From assembly GCA_033782935.1 (NCBI GenBank), contig JAWQEG010001543.1, forward strand, positions 328,501-392,500: 64,000 nt of DNA, in the 5' to 3' direction. Numbering within the stretch: the stretch's first letter is position 1; every line of letters starts with the position of its first letter. The notes below the pieces were generated by a model. That model was not told the origin of the DNA and ran no database searches. It saw nothing but the letters and a program-made list of their open reading frames with translations. The translations under genes were made by a program, and so were the position numbers. Below, piece after piece: positions 49,201 to 56,006 of this stretch. This DNA is from Petrolisthes cinctipes (lineage: Eukaryota > Arthropoda > Malacostraca > Decapoda > Porcellanidae).

Positions 49201-52200
49201 TTTAAGGGTTTTAGCACCCCTTCGACCCCAGCCACTCCTTATCAGTTCGTCAACTGTCCCACTTTTCTTTCTATTTCCTTCTCGCTTGCTGTCTCACCTT
49301 TCTATCACCTTCTTTTGTTGCTATATGACCTCGCTGTTCCGGCGCCTAATACAGTAGGTTTGCATTTTGCTCACCTATTTGGACGACAGAGGCGCTCGCT
49401 TAAAGGGAAAACGCTTTGTCTGAATACATGTTTACTTATGGGCAGCCACTGCCTCAAATTTACAAATTACAGAGACGTTATATGTCAATATTGCAGGGTA
49501 CAGTACAGTATTTGGTAATTGTGATTTGATTATGAGTCACAGTAGTAATTATAAGTTGTTACCAAAGAAATAGCAGTACAAAAACACACTAGAAGTGTGA
49601 GATAGGGTTCCAAGGTGGCTGTGACAGTATAATGGGGTTGCGCCACTACCCTCACCCGTCAGTCGTCACCACACCACTACTACCCTCACACGCCACCACA
49701 CCAACACTCCCACTAGCTCTGCATTCAATGTTGATCTTATTCATTTCTTCCTTTAACCCTTCAAAGTCAAGGGCGGCCACAACTGAACACATAATGAAGA
49801 TAGCGAGATACCACTCCATCAAAATGATTGCTGGGTTATTGCACGACTTAACTGTTAGTCAGTTGAGAGTAGAAACACCATCATAACTGCTCACAGTCCA
49901 CATAATACCCAGCATGGGCTATATACAGCCATGGCTATGGTAACACTGGAAAGGCTTGGGCTAGAACTAATGGATTGACTGTAATAACAGCCAAGAAAAG
50001 ATAGAAAAAAATCAATGAAATATTATATAATACAGTGCTCCCCCCAAGTAGACGGGGGTTATGTACCAAGCAGGCCCTGTGTACTTTGAAATCGTCTACT
50101 TGGAATTGATAAATAAAGGGAAAAAAATAGGTTCGGTACTGGCGATTCCAAAAACTAACCCTTCTTGACCATTATAATATGTACACTCGACCCCGGATTC
50201 TCTCTCTCGTGAATTAGTTCTAAACTTGAGCTAAAGGTATAGAAAATGTATGTTTTAAAAGGTTGTTCATTCTAAAAGGGTAGGCCTAAAAGCACGAGTG
50301 TAGTGAGTGAAGAGTGAGGGTGATAGTTGACAAGTTCAGTTGTCACCAATAATCCATGAGTTTCTACTCATACAAATACATTTCCTTAGTTTATATTCAT
50401 TATTCTTTGTCAATTTCTCTTACAATCACTTGCACTTTTCACCATATCAAATGTCTGTACTGGGATATGTGCTGAAAGTATGAAAAATGCCCGTTTAGAG
50501 AAGTTGTTCACTATAAAGGGGTTGGCTTATCGCGAGTGTATCAAGCGAGCGTGAGGGTGAAAAGTTATTCACTATAAAGGGGTTAGGCTTATTGCGAGTG
50601 TAACGAGGGAGCGGGAGGGTGAAAACTGTTCACTATAAAGGGGTTAGGCTTATCATGATTGTAACAAGCGAGTGTGAGGGTGAAAGTGGAATGGTCAGTT
50701 CAGTTACCACCAAAACTCATTGAATTTTCAATCGCGCACACGCATTCCTTAGTTTGTATTTATTAATTTGGGTAATTTTCTCTTAAAATCTCTTCCACTG
50801 AATATCGACTTGCGCATAGGTACGCCTACTTTTGAAAAAACGTATACTTTTGGTATTTTGGTCTCAAATAATTTCTCCGCCTACTTGGAAATCGTCTAGT
50901 TAATGACCGCCTACTTGGGGGGAGCACTGTATGTGGAAAATAAGAGAAAACAACATCACAATCACTTGGGCTGGTGGGACAGGTGGACCTAAGACCACCC
51001 CATACTCCAGCCACCACAACCCTTCCCACTTTGTCATGGTGAAGGCAGGTGTTGGTTGGTTGGGTGTAAGGTTGGGGGCAACAAGTCGGCAACAATGGAG
51101 AGGGGGATACACAGGACATGTGGTAGCAGCAGACTAACTGAGTGAGACTAAGAGGGAGAAGCCAGCTGGGGAGAGCGTTTGTTTTGTTTGTTATTTGGAC
51201 TTAACGCCTATCAACTATGTAATGATCATTAAGGTGGTACAGTATAATTATAGAGTGACAGAGTGTGTAAATGTGGAGAAGTGTACATGTGTGTGTGTGT
51301 GTGGAGAAGTGTATGTGTGTGTCAAGGTGTGTGTGTGTGTGTGAAGTGTACGTATGTATTGTGTGGTGTCTGTGAGAGTGTCTGGGGGGGAGCGACTGGT
51401 TGTAGGTTTGGGGGAAACATGGAGCAGCTAGTGTCACATGGAAACCGGATTTAGGCGCTCTTCAGGGAACAGCTGCAGATTTGGGCCATTCTTGGCCATA
51501 AAAATGCCTTCTGTGGAAGTTATCACACATAAGATAATAAAAGGTGCTGATTTGGGGTTCGTTGCGCATAAGGTGAATCGCTCATTGAGAACATGCTCAA
51601 TAGGCGAACCTAATGTATCAATCAATCAAACATTCATATTCCATCTTTCCAGGTTACACTTCAATACCCAAATGAGACCTCAAATTATATGAATGGGTCA
51701 GACTTCCATATTCCAGCATTCCTGGTCACACTTCAAATACACAACTCAGACCACGAAATATATACAGTAAACCCTCGCTAACTCGGATCAATTAGGAGAA
51801 GACCCATGTTGAGTTATCTGAAGATCCGAGATATTAGAGGGCTTAATTTTGATGCATATGACTGGCCGCATGCACACCCGCCCTCAAAAATACATGTGCT
51901 TTCACTCATATCTCTGGTTCCCATACACAGCTGCACGCACACAAAAACATGACAATTTCACAAAAAAAAAAATGTAATACTGCAGAAGTATATCTAATAA
52001 TGTATATTAACATGAAATAAGGTACTGTATTGTGGTGTGGTGGTAGGTGAGGAAGTTTGGGAATAGGAACAGCAGAGCTGGTATCAGTCAGTTTGTCATT
52101 CACAGCTTACTTGTTGCCACATGGACACATTATTCTCATACAGTAATCTCCTTTCAATGGCTCTGAAGACAAAGCTTTCAGGTGATATTAGTAGCGATGC

Positions 52201-55200
52201 AAAGAAAAGACAAACCATCACATTAAATGGAAAAGTCGATATTGTTAAGAGAGAGGAGAGAAGGTGGTAACAATTGGCCATGCTTTAGGGTTGATTCAAA
52301 CAACTGCAGCCACCTTAGTTATAGACAAAATAAGCATCTTATATCACATTAAAGATACATCTATGCAGTCAACTATAATAACAGAGCAAAGATCAAGTTT
52401 GTTAATGGATAATGGAACACTACAAGAAGACACTGTGGTGATACCATCATGACCGATGCATATGTGGCTCCCTGGCTCACTTGGCAGTTATGCCGCCAAT
52501 TATATATCAGTACATCACCATTTTTCAGGCAATAAAGTTAATTAATTCAACACATTGTGTTTCTTATACATACCAGTTATGGTAAAAGCATAACATTATA
52601 ATTTTGTGGTCAGTCGACATAGGGTATAAATGTATGGTATAGAGATGGTAATTCAAGTTTTGTTCAAAATCAACTTGCGTCACTTCTCAGGCTGTAAGCC
52701 TTTGTGACGATTCACCCAGAAAATCTCTGCATAATCTGGATATACATCCGAGTTATTTATAAGTATCTGGGACACTGACAGCGTCTGAGTTTTCCGATAT
52801 CCGGCTTATATGTATCCGACATAGCGAGGATTTACTGTAGGTCAAATTTCCATATTTCAACATTCTAGGTCACTCTCACATCACTACAATATATGTTATG
52901 AGAACTTTGCTGAGTAAATAGTTAATCAGTCATCTCAGATTTTGCAAGTACAATACAGTAACACCTTTTCCTGTCCAGGCACACAATGTGGTGCAAGCAG
53001 TGTTACAACAAGAAGTGGTGCTTTACTGTGGCAAGCTGATTGCAACACACACGCATCTCTTCTCTGGCATCCTCAATATCCGTGTCGGGTAGGTGCTGTT
53101 GCTAACAATGTTAACTCTTTTCTCTTAGACAATAGCTCATGTCATTACTATTTTTCTATAGTCAGCCCCAAGCCATGGTTGTGTAGAAATATTTTGGATA
53201 TACTATAAATAATAAATACTACAATTCCATTTCCATGTAATTTTGAGGGTTGTTATTCTGCAGGTGGGTGATCAAGGCCATGACATACTATGTGCGTGAT
53301 GTATGTCAGGGTACAGGGACTGTGGAGGCCCTCGCTCCTAATGAGGTCCGCCGCCTCCTGGTGAAGGTTCTCTCCTTGGATGAATGGGCACAACAAGAGC
53401 GGTATAGCTTGACAAATTCTCCGCTGTTATTTCATTTATAAATATTCTGTAACCACATTTTCATTGGTGCAGCTATAACTACAATGCAGTATATATACCA
53501 TGTTTAATCTTGTCTTTGGAAAATGTGAAAGTTCCAAATTATTGTTGGAAGTACAGTACAATATATTTATCCCAATTGGAGGGTAATTTTTAAGTGTTTA
53601 CCATTGTACCATTACTGCTATACTATAACTAACTGTAGGACTCTACTAGTCAGTATTTCCTTCTAGAATTGATACTTTATTCCACTGATGAATGTGCATT
53701 TCATCATATCTTTCACATATTTTAACTTGTTTTAACTCGATACTAATTAAGAGTATTGTATTTTCCTCAGGCTGACACAGCAACAGATTCGAGTAATTGA
53801 TGGCTGCCTCGGACGAACACCAAAGAGGTTCTATGAAAAGGTCAGCAATATTTTATTATAGAACTGTATTGTAATGTAATCAGCAGTACTTACTATTTCA
53901 ATATGATAATATACATCAGTTATTTTACTCTGGGGATTTCCTCATTGGTTTACTATTATTATATTAGATTCACTTTTTGCTTTCAGTACATTCTTGCCAC
54001 TTGGTTGTTTGTGTAAGTATATTCCTTTAATTATAAGTTTCAATTGCTGATCCTAACTGAGCAGTTCAGACTTTATTTTTCTTTGTATTCGCACTTTGTT
54101 TATATATAACATACACCTGAAAATTTTTTATTTTATCTCATCAGGTGTTCAACATCCTGAGGAAAACGTCAGAGGGTGTACGTCTGTGTGACCAACTCCT
54201 CCCCCAGCAGCCCACCATAGCAGAGATGTCATCAGGAGAACTTAACTTTGCCCTCACTGTTCAGTCCCTCTTGAACCACATCCAGCACCCAGAGTACCGT
54301 CAGATTGTGGTCGAGGTAGGCTGGAGCTTTCCTAACTCAGTATTATACCACATGTCCAAACCCACAGTCTGTTGGTATCACATAAGACTTTATTATGCTC
54401 TCGTAGATACCGATATTAATTGGTGGTTGGATCTGATTACAAGTGTATTTCTGTTGACTAGGTTTGCACTGAGGCATCTTCAGAGAATCTCATTTTACAC
54501 TACAGTATACCATTCTTGCCATTTTCATTAAGGTTGAAACATGAAAGCCTGGAGCAATAGAAAAATAGATTTGGACCCCAGTATACAATGAGGTGCTGTG
54601 TATCATATGACACTTCTGTTTTCAGCTCTTCTCAGTAGTGGCCACCATCCTGGAAAGAAACCCAGAGCTCCGGTTCCAGCATCAGCTCAACCTAGATCAG
54701 ATTGTTAAAGATGCATTCAAGATGTTCCTCAAGGTGAGAGTCAATGATCAGAACATGTTAAGTATACTAATTCACAGACAAACTGCAAACAATATAACTA
54801 AGTTATTAGAGGAGGAACCTTTGGGGACAGAATATTGGTGTTTGGCCCAAAAAAGCAATAGGGAAGGGTGAAGTGTCATGTTTTTATACATCAGGATAGT
54901 AACTACAAACCACTGCAGATGGTAGAACCACTGTTCCAGTCAACCAGAGGGGCCTTTTTTTCCTACCTAGCTCAACTTTGTGTACTAGTATTGTTCAGTG
55001 GTATAAAATAAAGACAGGTATGGTTGCATTGAGAGACAGCTGTGATTGATGATTACTTATCAAAATGATAACTTGTACCCCTTCTTAAATTTAGAAATAT
55101 TGAAAGTCTTCTTTACATTTAAAATGGTGTACAGTATCGTTATTTTATATATGGAGAGGGCCTTGTGCCACCTGAATCCCCACAGTATGTACACAGCTTT

Positions 55201-55682
55201 GGAACCCCTTCATCAGTACAGTACTTTCATGGACTTTGGGTCTAAACGTTGCCAGTTAAATTAATCCATGTTCTTGACTCTTGACCCGTTATTAAGGCCT
55301 CATATTAATGAATTTATGTTATTGTGCACCCACCCTATGATAGTTCACTCAAGACTATGAATTAGAAAAACTGTTGCTACATTTGTTGTACTAACACATG
55401 TTCTATCTTTTAACATAATAATCAAACACGATACGATAATCTAGATTGAATACACTTCATAATTATGACCAAGGTGAGTCAGAATTCATGTGCTACAGTT
55501 GTGCCTTCTTTTCACTCATACAGGACTTGGGGAAGGAGTATACAGATGACATGTCCCTGTTCTACAATGAATCTCAGGTGGCAGTTACGAGCTACCTGGC
55601 CCGGGCTGTTGTCAACGTTATGCTCACCGGTGATGTATTTGGAAAAATCAAAGGCGATCAAGCTGTCTGCCACATCTCATAA
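19140..55682 (+). CDS. PHKB: Phosphorylase b kinase regulatory subunit beta (whole gene)
   Basis: The beta subunit of the (alpha-beta-gamma-delta)4 phosphorylase kinase, which switches on glycogen phosphorylase in the cytosol. Beta holds the catalytic gamma subunit in check and relieves that upon phosphorylation (family knowledge). I joined 24 coding exons plus one alternative exon, all with GT-AG borders and matching phases, into about 1,073-1,074 residues. Recognisable family blocks in order: [24 protein letters not shown] and VKCMRGIL (about 89-115); [20 protein letters not shown] (about 190-215); [18 protein letters not shown] and [10 protein letters not shown] (GH15-like N-terminal fold); [22 protein letters not shown] (about 420); [102 protein letters not shown]-terminal CHIS. 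No frame break was found. Two points stay open: whether a non-coding or short coding exon lies upstream, and which copy of exon 17 is used where. Confidence 0.96.
19503..19638 (+). CDS. PHKB: PHKB exon 2
   Basis: Acceptor CTTGACAG, donor GTAAGT; phase 1 in, phase 2 out. Encodes [20 protein letters not shown] and [15 protein letters not shown], the first helices of the (alpha/alpha)6-type glucoamylase-like domain. Confidence 0.92.
20378..20585 (+). CDS. PHKB: PHKB exon 3
   Basis: Acceptor ACGGCAG, donor GTGAGC; phase 2 in, 0 out. Encodes [30 protein letters not shown] and [14 protein letters not shown], strongly conserved in the family. Confidence 0.95.
20821..21017 (+). CDS. PHKB: PHKB exon 4
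   Basis: Acceptor TTACTTGCAG, donor GTAGGA; phase 0 in, 2 out. Encodes [40 protein letters not shown] and [16 protein letters not shown]. Confidence 0.96.
21288..21447 (+). CDS. PHKB: PHKB exon 5
   Basis: Acceptor ATTACCAG, donor GTAATT; phase 2 in, 0 out. Encodes [37 protein letters not shown] and LPRESSSK. Confidence 0.96.
21669..21720. repeat. Perfect 52-bp spacerless palindrome in intron 5
   Basis: Two 26-base arms meet with no spacer at TCTA|TAGA (21,694/21,695). The left arm begins AACCAATTTATCTGTTAATC and the right arm is its exact complement. It ends 59 bases before exon 6, that is, around the expected branch-point zone. Confidence 0.95.
21780..21866 (+). CDS. PHKB: PHKB exon 6
   Basis: Acceptor CTCGATCAG, donor GTGAGT; phase 0 in and out, so it could be skipped without a frameshift. 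Encodes [20 protein letters not shown] and MLYSKTRAQ. Confidence 0.93.
22398..22508 (+). CDS. PHKB: PHKB exon 7 (weak donor)
   Basis: Acceptor TTTAACAG; phase 0 in and out. Encodes [20 protein letters not shown] and [10 protein letters not shown]. The donor is AAG|GTCTGG, which keeps GT but lacks the usual A/G at +3 and A at +4. The frame join to exon 8 (ETK then [10 protein letters not shown]) fits the family well, so the border is probably right. Confidence 0.9.
22672..22812. mobile_element. Palindromic TTAA MITE, family B, intron 7
   Basis: TTAAGGGAGTAGTACTG at the left and TTAA at 22,809-22,812. The core GATTCCTCCAAACTATTCCA with AGCAACAGGACACC and the inverse CATACTTTGGAGGAATCATG are clear. 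Confidence 0.75.
23040..23513 (+). mobile_element. TTAA-flanked repeat, family G, intron 7
   Basis: About 474 bp with TTAA at both ends, left end TTAATCATTCAAGCGCGGGG, right end CACGGTTTTAAGGTTAA. The body shares long blocks (ATGGGTAGCTAGCTCAGAAT; ACTTTTACACTCCTTTGACA) with the copy at 41,999-42,483. Likely a piggyBac-type non-autonomous element. Confidence 0.75.
23857..23995 (+). CDS. PHKB: PHKB exon 8
   Basis: Acceptor TTTCATACAG, donor GTAGGT; phase 0 in, 1 out. Encodes [20 protein letters not shown] and [20 protein letters not shown]. Confidence 0.95.
24062..24161. mobile_element. Palindromic element, family F, intron 8
   Basis: AAAGAACATTCATGGTGCAT on the left and a right arm ending ACCACAGATGTTCTTGCATA. 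The middle is shorter and more diverged than at 18,203-18,324. Confidence 0.6.
24511..24584 (+). CDS. PHKB: PHKB exon 9
   Basis: Acceptor ACCACCAG, donor GTCAGT; phase 1 in, 0 out. Encodes [20 protein letters not shown] and EPGSQ. Confidence 0.93.
24610..26201 (+). mobile_element. Dead Tc1/mariner-type element in intron 9
   Basis: Inverted ends TACAGTATAAGGGGTATTAT..TTGCCCCC and, on the complement at the right, TACAGGGTGTTATTAAATGA..TTGCACCCCC, with TA at both outer borders. It fills most of intron 9. The length of about 1.6 kb is close to that of full elements of this superfamily. Confidence 0.8.
24738..25850 (+). pseudogene. Broken Tc1/mariner-type (DDE) transposase
   Basis: Pieces in different frames make up one transposase: an N-terminal segment from [17 protein letters not shown] through [20 protein letters not shown], a middle piece [20 protein letters not shown] with [20 protein letters not shown], and a C-terminal zone with traces of an F-H-D-K-A-P-C box and the N-S-P-D-(L/F)-N box typical of the second and third catalytic positions. 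Several stops (for example after TEDFV and QKPNS), frameshifts and a duplicated GGTGTGTTCATTTTTTC block (near 25,340-25,380) show it is inactive. Confidence 0.75.
26507..26686 (+). CDS. PHKB: PHKB exon 10
   Basis: Acceptor TTGTTCACAG, donor GTAGGT; phase 0 in and out. Encodes [40 protein letters not shown] and [11 protein letters not shown] 13.3-kb intron follows. Confidence 0.95.
26687..28007. other. Intron 10, first part
   Basis: No coding similarity and no clear repeat. AT-rich unique sequence. Confidence 0.6.
28008..28294. mobile_element. Two tandem copies of palindromic family D MITE
   Basis: Copies at about 28,008-28,147 and 28,153-28,294. Each opens CAGATTGGTG, has GATTCCTCCAAAATATATCA with AGAAACAGGCTACCTC, then an inverted half with CATAGTTTTGAGG, closing TTCACCAAGTAGAG and TTACCCCCTTAATAAGTC. 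The copies are nearly identical apart from a short deletion in the second. Confidence 0.75.
29188..29316. mobile_element. Palindromic element, family F, intron 10
   Basis: CAAGAACATTTGTGGTGTTG facing, in complement, CAAGAATATCTGTGGTGTTG; inner arms ACGATGGCGTGGTACAGG and matching. Confidence 0.65.
29611..29768. mobile_element. Short TA-flanked Tc1-type MITE
   Basis: TACAGTCACGCCCAG at the left, TTTGATCATGACTGTA at the right, TA at both ends. The inner arms match poorly. Confidence 0.5.
33518..33660. mobile_element. Palindromic TTAA MITE, family B, intron 10
   Basis: TTAAGGGGGTAGTACAG at the left, TATTACCCCTTTAA at the right, TTAA on both sides. Core: AATTCCTCCATACTATTCCA and the inverse. 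Confidence 0.75.
33661..38084. other. Intron 10, later part
   Basis: No exon is recognised. Contains a family H palindrome (34,508-34,640) and a purine-rich GA/GGA stretch (36,360-36,550) that keeps a frame open on both strands by composition. Confidence 0.55.
34508..34640. mobile_element. Palindromic element, family H, intron 10
   Basis: GGTGGTATTATTAAGTTGCT facing a right arm that ends CGAAAAAGAAGTTTAATAAT; the inner arm GAGGAAAAG faces CTTTTCCTC. Same family as 18,770-18,914. Confidence 0.55.
38085..39232 (+). pseudogene. LINE (non-LTR retrotransposon) ORF2 3' remnant
   Basis: A chain of frame-shifted pieces on the + strand. It starts with the end of the reverse transcriptase catalytic box (TAC..GACGAC at 38,122-38,131, a damaged YADD) followed by [25 protein letters not shown] and [13 protein letters not shown]. 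Then come the thumb-like region with IYKQYIRS-type and [14 protein letters not shown] pieces, and a C-terminal part [31 protein letters not shown] (a C-x2-C-x8-H-x4-C knuckle) and [20 protein letters not shown]. Several stops and one-base shifts make it dead. It ends in an A-rich tail near 39,252. The 5' two thirds are absent, as is usual for LINE copies. The clade cannot be fixed (Jockey/I-like is possible). Confidence 0.75.
39408..39694. mobile_element. Long near-perfect palindrome, TA-flanked MITE
   Basis: The ends CAGTTGCGGAAGCATATTCT and the complement of the right end, CAGTTGCGGAAGCATAATCT, are flanked by TA (39,406-39,407; 39,695-39,696). Arms of about 135-140 bases match almost throughout, including CACTCTCTTCGTGACTGGAG-type inner parts, with a short centre near 39,541-39,560. 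It lies 290 bases upstream of exon 11. Confidence 0.85.
39985..40077 (+). CDS. PHKB: PHKB exon 11
   Basis: Acceptor TGTCCTTTAG, donor GTGAGC; phase 0 in and out. Encodes [16 protein letters not shown] and [15 protein letters not shown], nearly invariant in the family. Confidence 0.96.
40498..40665. mobile_element. TTAA MITE, family A, intron 11 chain unit 1
   Basis: TTAAGGGGAGATTGTTG at the left and GAGAATCTCCCCTTAA at the right. The core GATTCCTCCAAGCTATGCCA and its inverse are visible. Confidence 0.8.
40662..40815. mobile_element. TTAA MITE, intron 11 chain unit 2
   Basis: TTAAATGGGCCATGATGCC at the left and AATACGGGGCCCTTGA at the right; inner arms GATTCTGCCAAACTCC and GGCACAGTTTACAGGAATC. 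It shares TTAA with unit 1 and TTGA with unit 3. The termini differ from families A-C. Confidence 0.6.
40812..40968. mobile_element. TTAA MITE, family A, intron 11 chain unit 3
   Basis: TTGAGGGGAGAACCTCTGG at the left, diverged right end near AAAGAAATTAAGG. Core: GGATCCTCCGAACTATGTCA with CGAAACAGATCCCC. It ends about 30 bases before exon 12. Confidence 0.7.
41001..41138 (+). CDS. PHKB: PHKB exon 12
   Basis: Acceptor CTCCTCTCTAG, donor GTGGGT; phase 0 in and out. Encodes [40 protein letters not shown] and ALGTSK. Confidence 0.96.
41140..41440 (+). repeat. GGGTATAGTGTATTTGTGGG minisatellite, intron 12
   Basis: About ten imperfect units of 23-30 bases starting right at the exon 12 donor. It gives a Thr/His/Pro-rich open frame on the minus strand, which is spurious. 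Confidence 0.85.
41727..41914 (+). CDS. PHKB: PHKB exon 13
   Basis: Acceptor CCGGGCCAG, donor GTAAGA; phase 0 in, 2 out. Encodes [40 protein letters not shown] and [17 protein letters not shown]. Confidence 0.96.
41999..42483 (+). mobile_element. TTAA-flanked repeat, family G, intron 13
   Basis: TTAACCTTTCAAGTGCTGGG at the left, CGCGGTTTAAGGGTTAA at the right. About 485 bp, collinear with 23,040-23,513. Confidence 0.8.
42709..42824 (+). CDS. PHKB: PHKB exon 14
   Basis: Acceptor ACTTCATAG, donor GTATGT; phase 2 in, 1 out. Encodes [20 protein letters not shown] and [19 protein letters not shown]. Confidence 0.95.
43099..43241 (+). CDS. PHKB: PHKB exon 15
   Basis: Acceptor CCCCAACAG, donor GTACAC (weak at +5); phase 1 in, 0 out. 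Encodes [40 protein letters not shown] and SFK. The stretch after it is shorter than in mammals, which have a Ser-rich insert here. Confidence 0.92.
43610..44280 (+). repeat. Diverged tandem duplication in intron 15
   Basis: Blocks near 43,620-43,920 and 43,985-44,275 share, in order, TTTTTCAAA..TTGCAGATT(C/A)TGAACCAG, then a run with GTGGAC, TTACTTTTGGGACT and AGTAA(G/C)AGGGAATCG. The first copy holds a CCT-rich run (43,690-43,805). Confidence 0.6.
44427..44793 (+). mobile_element. TTAA-flanked repeat, family G, shorter copy
   Basis: TTAACCACTTAGCTATGGGC at the left and AATTAAGGGTTAA at the right. It shares GGCTTATAAAC, AAATAAATGATAC and GGATGGGTAGC blocks with the other two copies but lacks part of the right half. 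It ends 40 bases before exon 16. Confidence 0.7.
44835..44967 (+). CDS. PHKB: PHKB exon 16
   Basis: Acceptor TCCTCAACAG, donor GTGAGG; phase 0 in, 1 out. Encodes [20 protein letters not shown] and [19 protein letters not shown]. Confidence 0.95.
44985..45280 (+). repeat. CT-rich low-complexity stretch, intron 16
   Basis: Repeated CTCTTGTCTCCACTCTACTC words of about 25 bases grading into general pyrimidine-rich sequence. Confidence 0.8.
45522..45735. mobile_element. Near-perfect palindrome, TA-flanked MITE, intron 16
   Basis: CAGTCTGTCAATGATGCACG at the left and CAGTCTGTCAATGATCCACG on the complement of the right end; TA at 45,520-45,521 and 45,736-45,737. Arms of about 95 bases carry TTACTCGCAGTTTTAGCTGG in both directions. 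It lies between exon 16 and exon 17a. Confidence 0.85.
46059..46198 (+). CDS. PHKB: PHKB exon 17a (alternative)
   Basis: Acceptor GAGGTTGTAG with a poor pyrimidine tract, donor CAG|GTGATA; phase 1 in, 0 out, 46 codons plus the split codon. Encodes [40 protein letters not shown] and ILVEGCQ. It is homologous to exon 17b (shared F/Y-W, ITT(I/V)LV-x-G-x-Q), and each fits between exon 16 and exon 18. Using both or neither shifts the frame. Confidence 0.88.
46199..47554. other. Intron between exons 17a and 17b
   Basis: No further exon or clear repeat is seen. Its 3' end, just before 17b, is strongly pyrimidine-rich (CTTCTTTCCTGCC onward). Confidence 0.6.
47555..47697 (+). CDS. PHKB: PHKB exon 17b (alternative)
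   Basis: Acceptor CTCCTGCCAG with a long pyrimidine tract, donor CAG|GTAACA; phase 1 in, 0 out. Encodes [40 protein letters not shown] and TVLVSGLQ. This version is closer to what I expect of the insect protein at this place. Confidence 0.93.
47864..48333 (-). mobile_element. Non-autonomous Helitron, intron 17b
   Basis: Minus strand: begins TCTATACTCTAAATGGC after host A (48,334) and ends with a hairpin CCCGGGCAACGCCGGG, then TACCTCCG and CTAG, followed by host T (47,863). Insertion between A and T, no target duplication, 5' TC, 3' hairpin and CTRR are all Helitron hallmarks. 470 bp, no gene inside. It contains a diverged repeat of the word GTACATTTGGCGC. Confidence 0.8.
48917..49009 (+). 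CDS. PHKB: PHKB exon 18
   Basis: Acceptor TATATTGCAG, donor GTCAGA; phase 0 in and out. Encodes [20 protein letters not shown] and [11 protein letters not shown]. Confidence 0.93.
49190..49360 (+). repeat. Dispersed repeat shared with 4,790-4,815 and 5,333-5,390
   Basis: AGCACCCCTTCGACCCCAGC (compare GTGCCCCTTCGGACCCCAGT at 4,791), later GCTATATGACCTCGCTGTTC and CGGCGCCTAAT. The two ends suggest one element of about 160 bases whose counterpart at 4,790-5,390 is interrupted by a family A MITE. Confidence 0.5.
50033..50929. mobile_element. TA-flanked element with internal tandem repeats, intron 18
   Basis: The ends CAGTGCTCCCCCCAAGTAGA and, on the complement, CAGTGCTCCCCCCAAGTAGG are flanked by TA. 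Inside, three units of about 60 bases start TTCACTATAAAGGGGTT and carry GCTTAT..GAGGGTGAAA (50,508-50,690); a further related half-unit is near 50,270-50,330. No transposase is seen. CAGT ends plus TA fit Tc1/mariner or pogo. Confidence 0.75.
51243..51370 (+). repeat. GT-rich microsatellite region
   Basis: Interrupted GTGTGTGT runs with AGTGTATGTGTG words. Confidence 0.8.
51765..52837 (+). mobile_element. Pogo/Tigger-like element, intron 18
   Basis: The ends CAGTAAACCCTCGCTAACTC and, on the complement, CAGTAAATCCTCGCTATGTC are flanked by TA on both sides; these are typical pogo/Tigger ends. Inside (52,159-52,420, + strand), a damaged frame [36 protein letters not shown] then a stop and more, resembles the N-terminal CENP-B/pogo helix-turn-helix (KR-x-T-(I/L)-(T/S)-L-x-x-K-(L/V)-D-I-(I/V)). 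The DDE part is missing, so it is a deletion derivative. Confidence 0.75.
52979..53088 (+). CDS. PHKB: PHKB exon 19
   Basis: Acceptor CCTGTCCAG, donor GTAGGT; phase 0 in, 2 out. Encodes [20 protein letters not shown] and [16 protein letters not shown]. Confidence 0.95.
53264..53401 (+). CDS. PHKB: PHKB exon 20
   Basis: Acceptor TATTCTGCAG, donor GTATAG (weak); phase 2 in and out. Encodes [40 protein letters not shown] and EWAQQE. Confidence 0.94.
53771..53840 (+). CDS. PHKB: PHKB exon 21
   Basis: Acceptor TTTTCCTCAG, donor GTCAGC; phase 2 in, 0 out. Encodes [20 protein letters not shown] and FYEK. Confidence 0.93.
54145..54315 (+). CDS. PHKB: PHKB exon 22
   Basis: Acceptor CTCATCAG, donor GTAGGC; phase 0 in and out. 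Encodes [40 protein letters not shown] and [17 protein letters not shown], a hallmark C-terminal block. Confidence 0.96.
54626..54733 (+). CDS. PHKB: PHKB exon 23
   Basis: Acceptor CTGTTTTCAG, donor GTGAGA; phase 0 in and out. Encodes [20 protein letters not shown] and [16 protein letters not shown]. Confidence 0.95.
55524..55682 (+). CDS. PHKB: PHKB exon 24, terminal
   Basis: Acceptor CTCATACAG, stop TAA at 55,680-55,682. Encodes [40 protein letters not shown] and [12 protein letters not shown]. The last four residues, C-H-I-S, form a CaaX-type box with Ser at X, matching the farnesylated end of mammalian PHKB. Confidence 0.95.
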   Translation, partial: DLGKEYTDDMSLFYNESQVAVTSYLARAVVNVMLTGDVFGKIKGDQAVCHIS

Positions 55683-56000
55683 ACTTGCCATGTGTGCTTG
55701 TTTTTAAGGACAGTCTGCACACTTGACATTGATGAGGGAAGAATATTAGCCCTAGTCCACACAATATCCCTTTGGTTTTGAGATTATTATTACGATTAAC
55801 ATGGTAATGAAATTATCTTAAAGTGTGATAAATTTTCTGTTATTACCTGCAAAGCAAACAAGGCTCACTGTTAAATCTTCATCATGTCTTCCTTGGATAT
55901 CTGTTGCATTTTTGTCTTGTGTTGAAGGCTGATAAACAGGCATATATTTTATATAAAGGTGTCATAACCATCACAAAAATTACCATATCCAGTTAGACTG

Positions 56001-56006
56001 AATAAA
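56001..56006 (+). promoter_or_regulatory. Candidate PHKB poly(A) signal
   Basis: AATAAA 319 bases after the stop codon, followed by TTCTTGTGATATTCTG. It is the first canonical hexamer after the stop codon that I noticed; another is at 56,764-56,769. The real cleavage site is not visible from sequence alone. Confidence 0.5.

Larger units (their letters stand above)
53089..55523. other. Introns 19-23: no separate features
   Basis: Introns of 175-790 bases, AT-rich. I see no transposon or extra exon in them. Confidence 0.6.
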
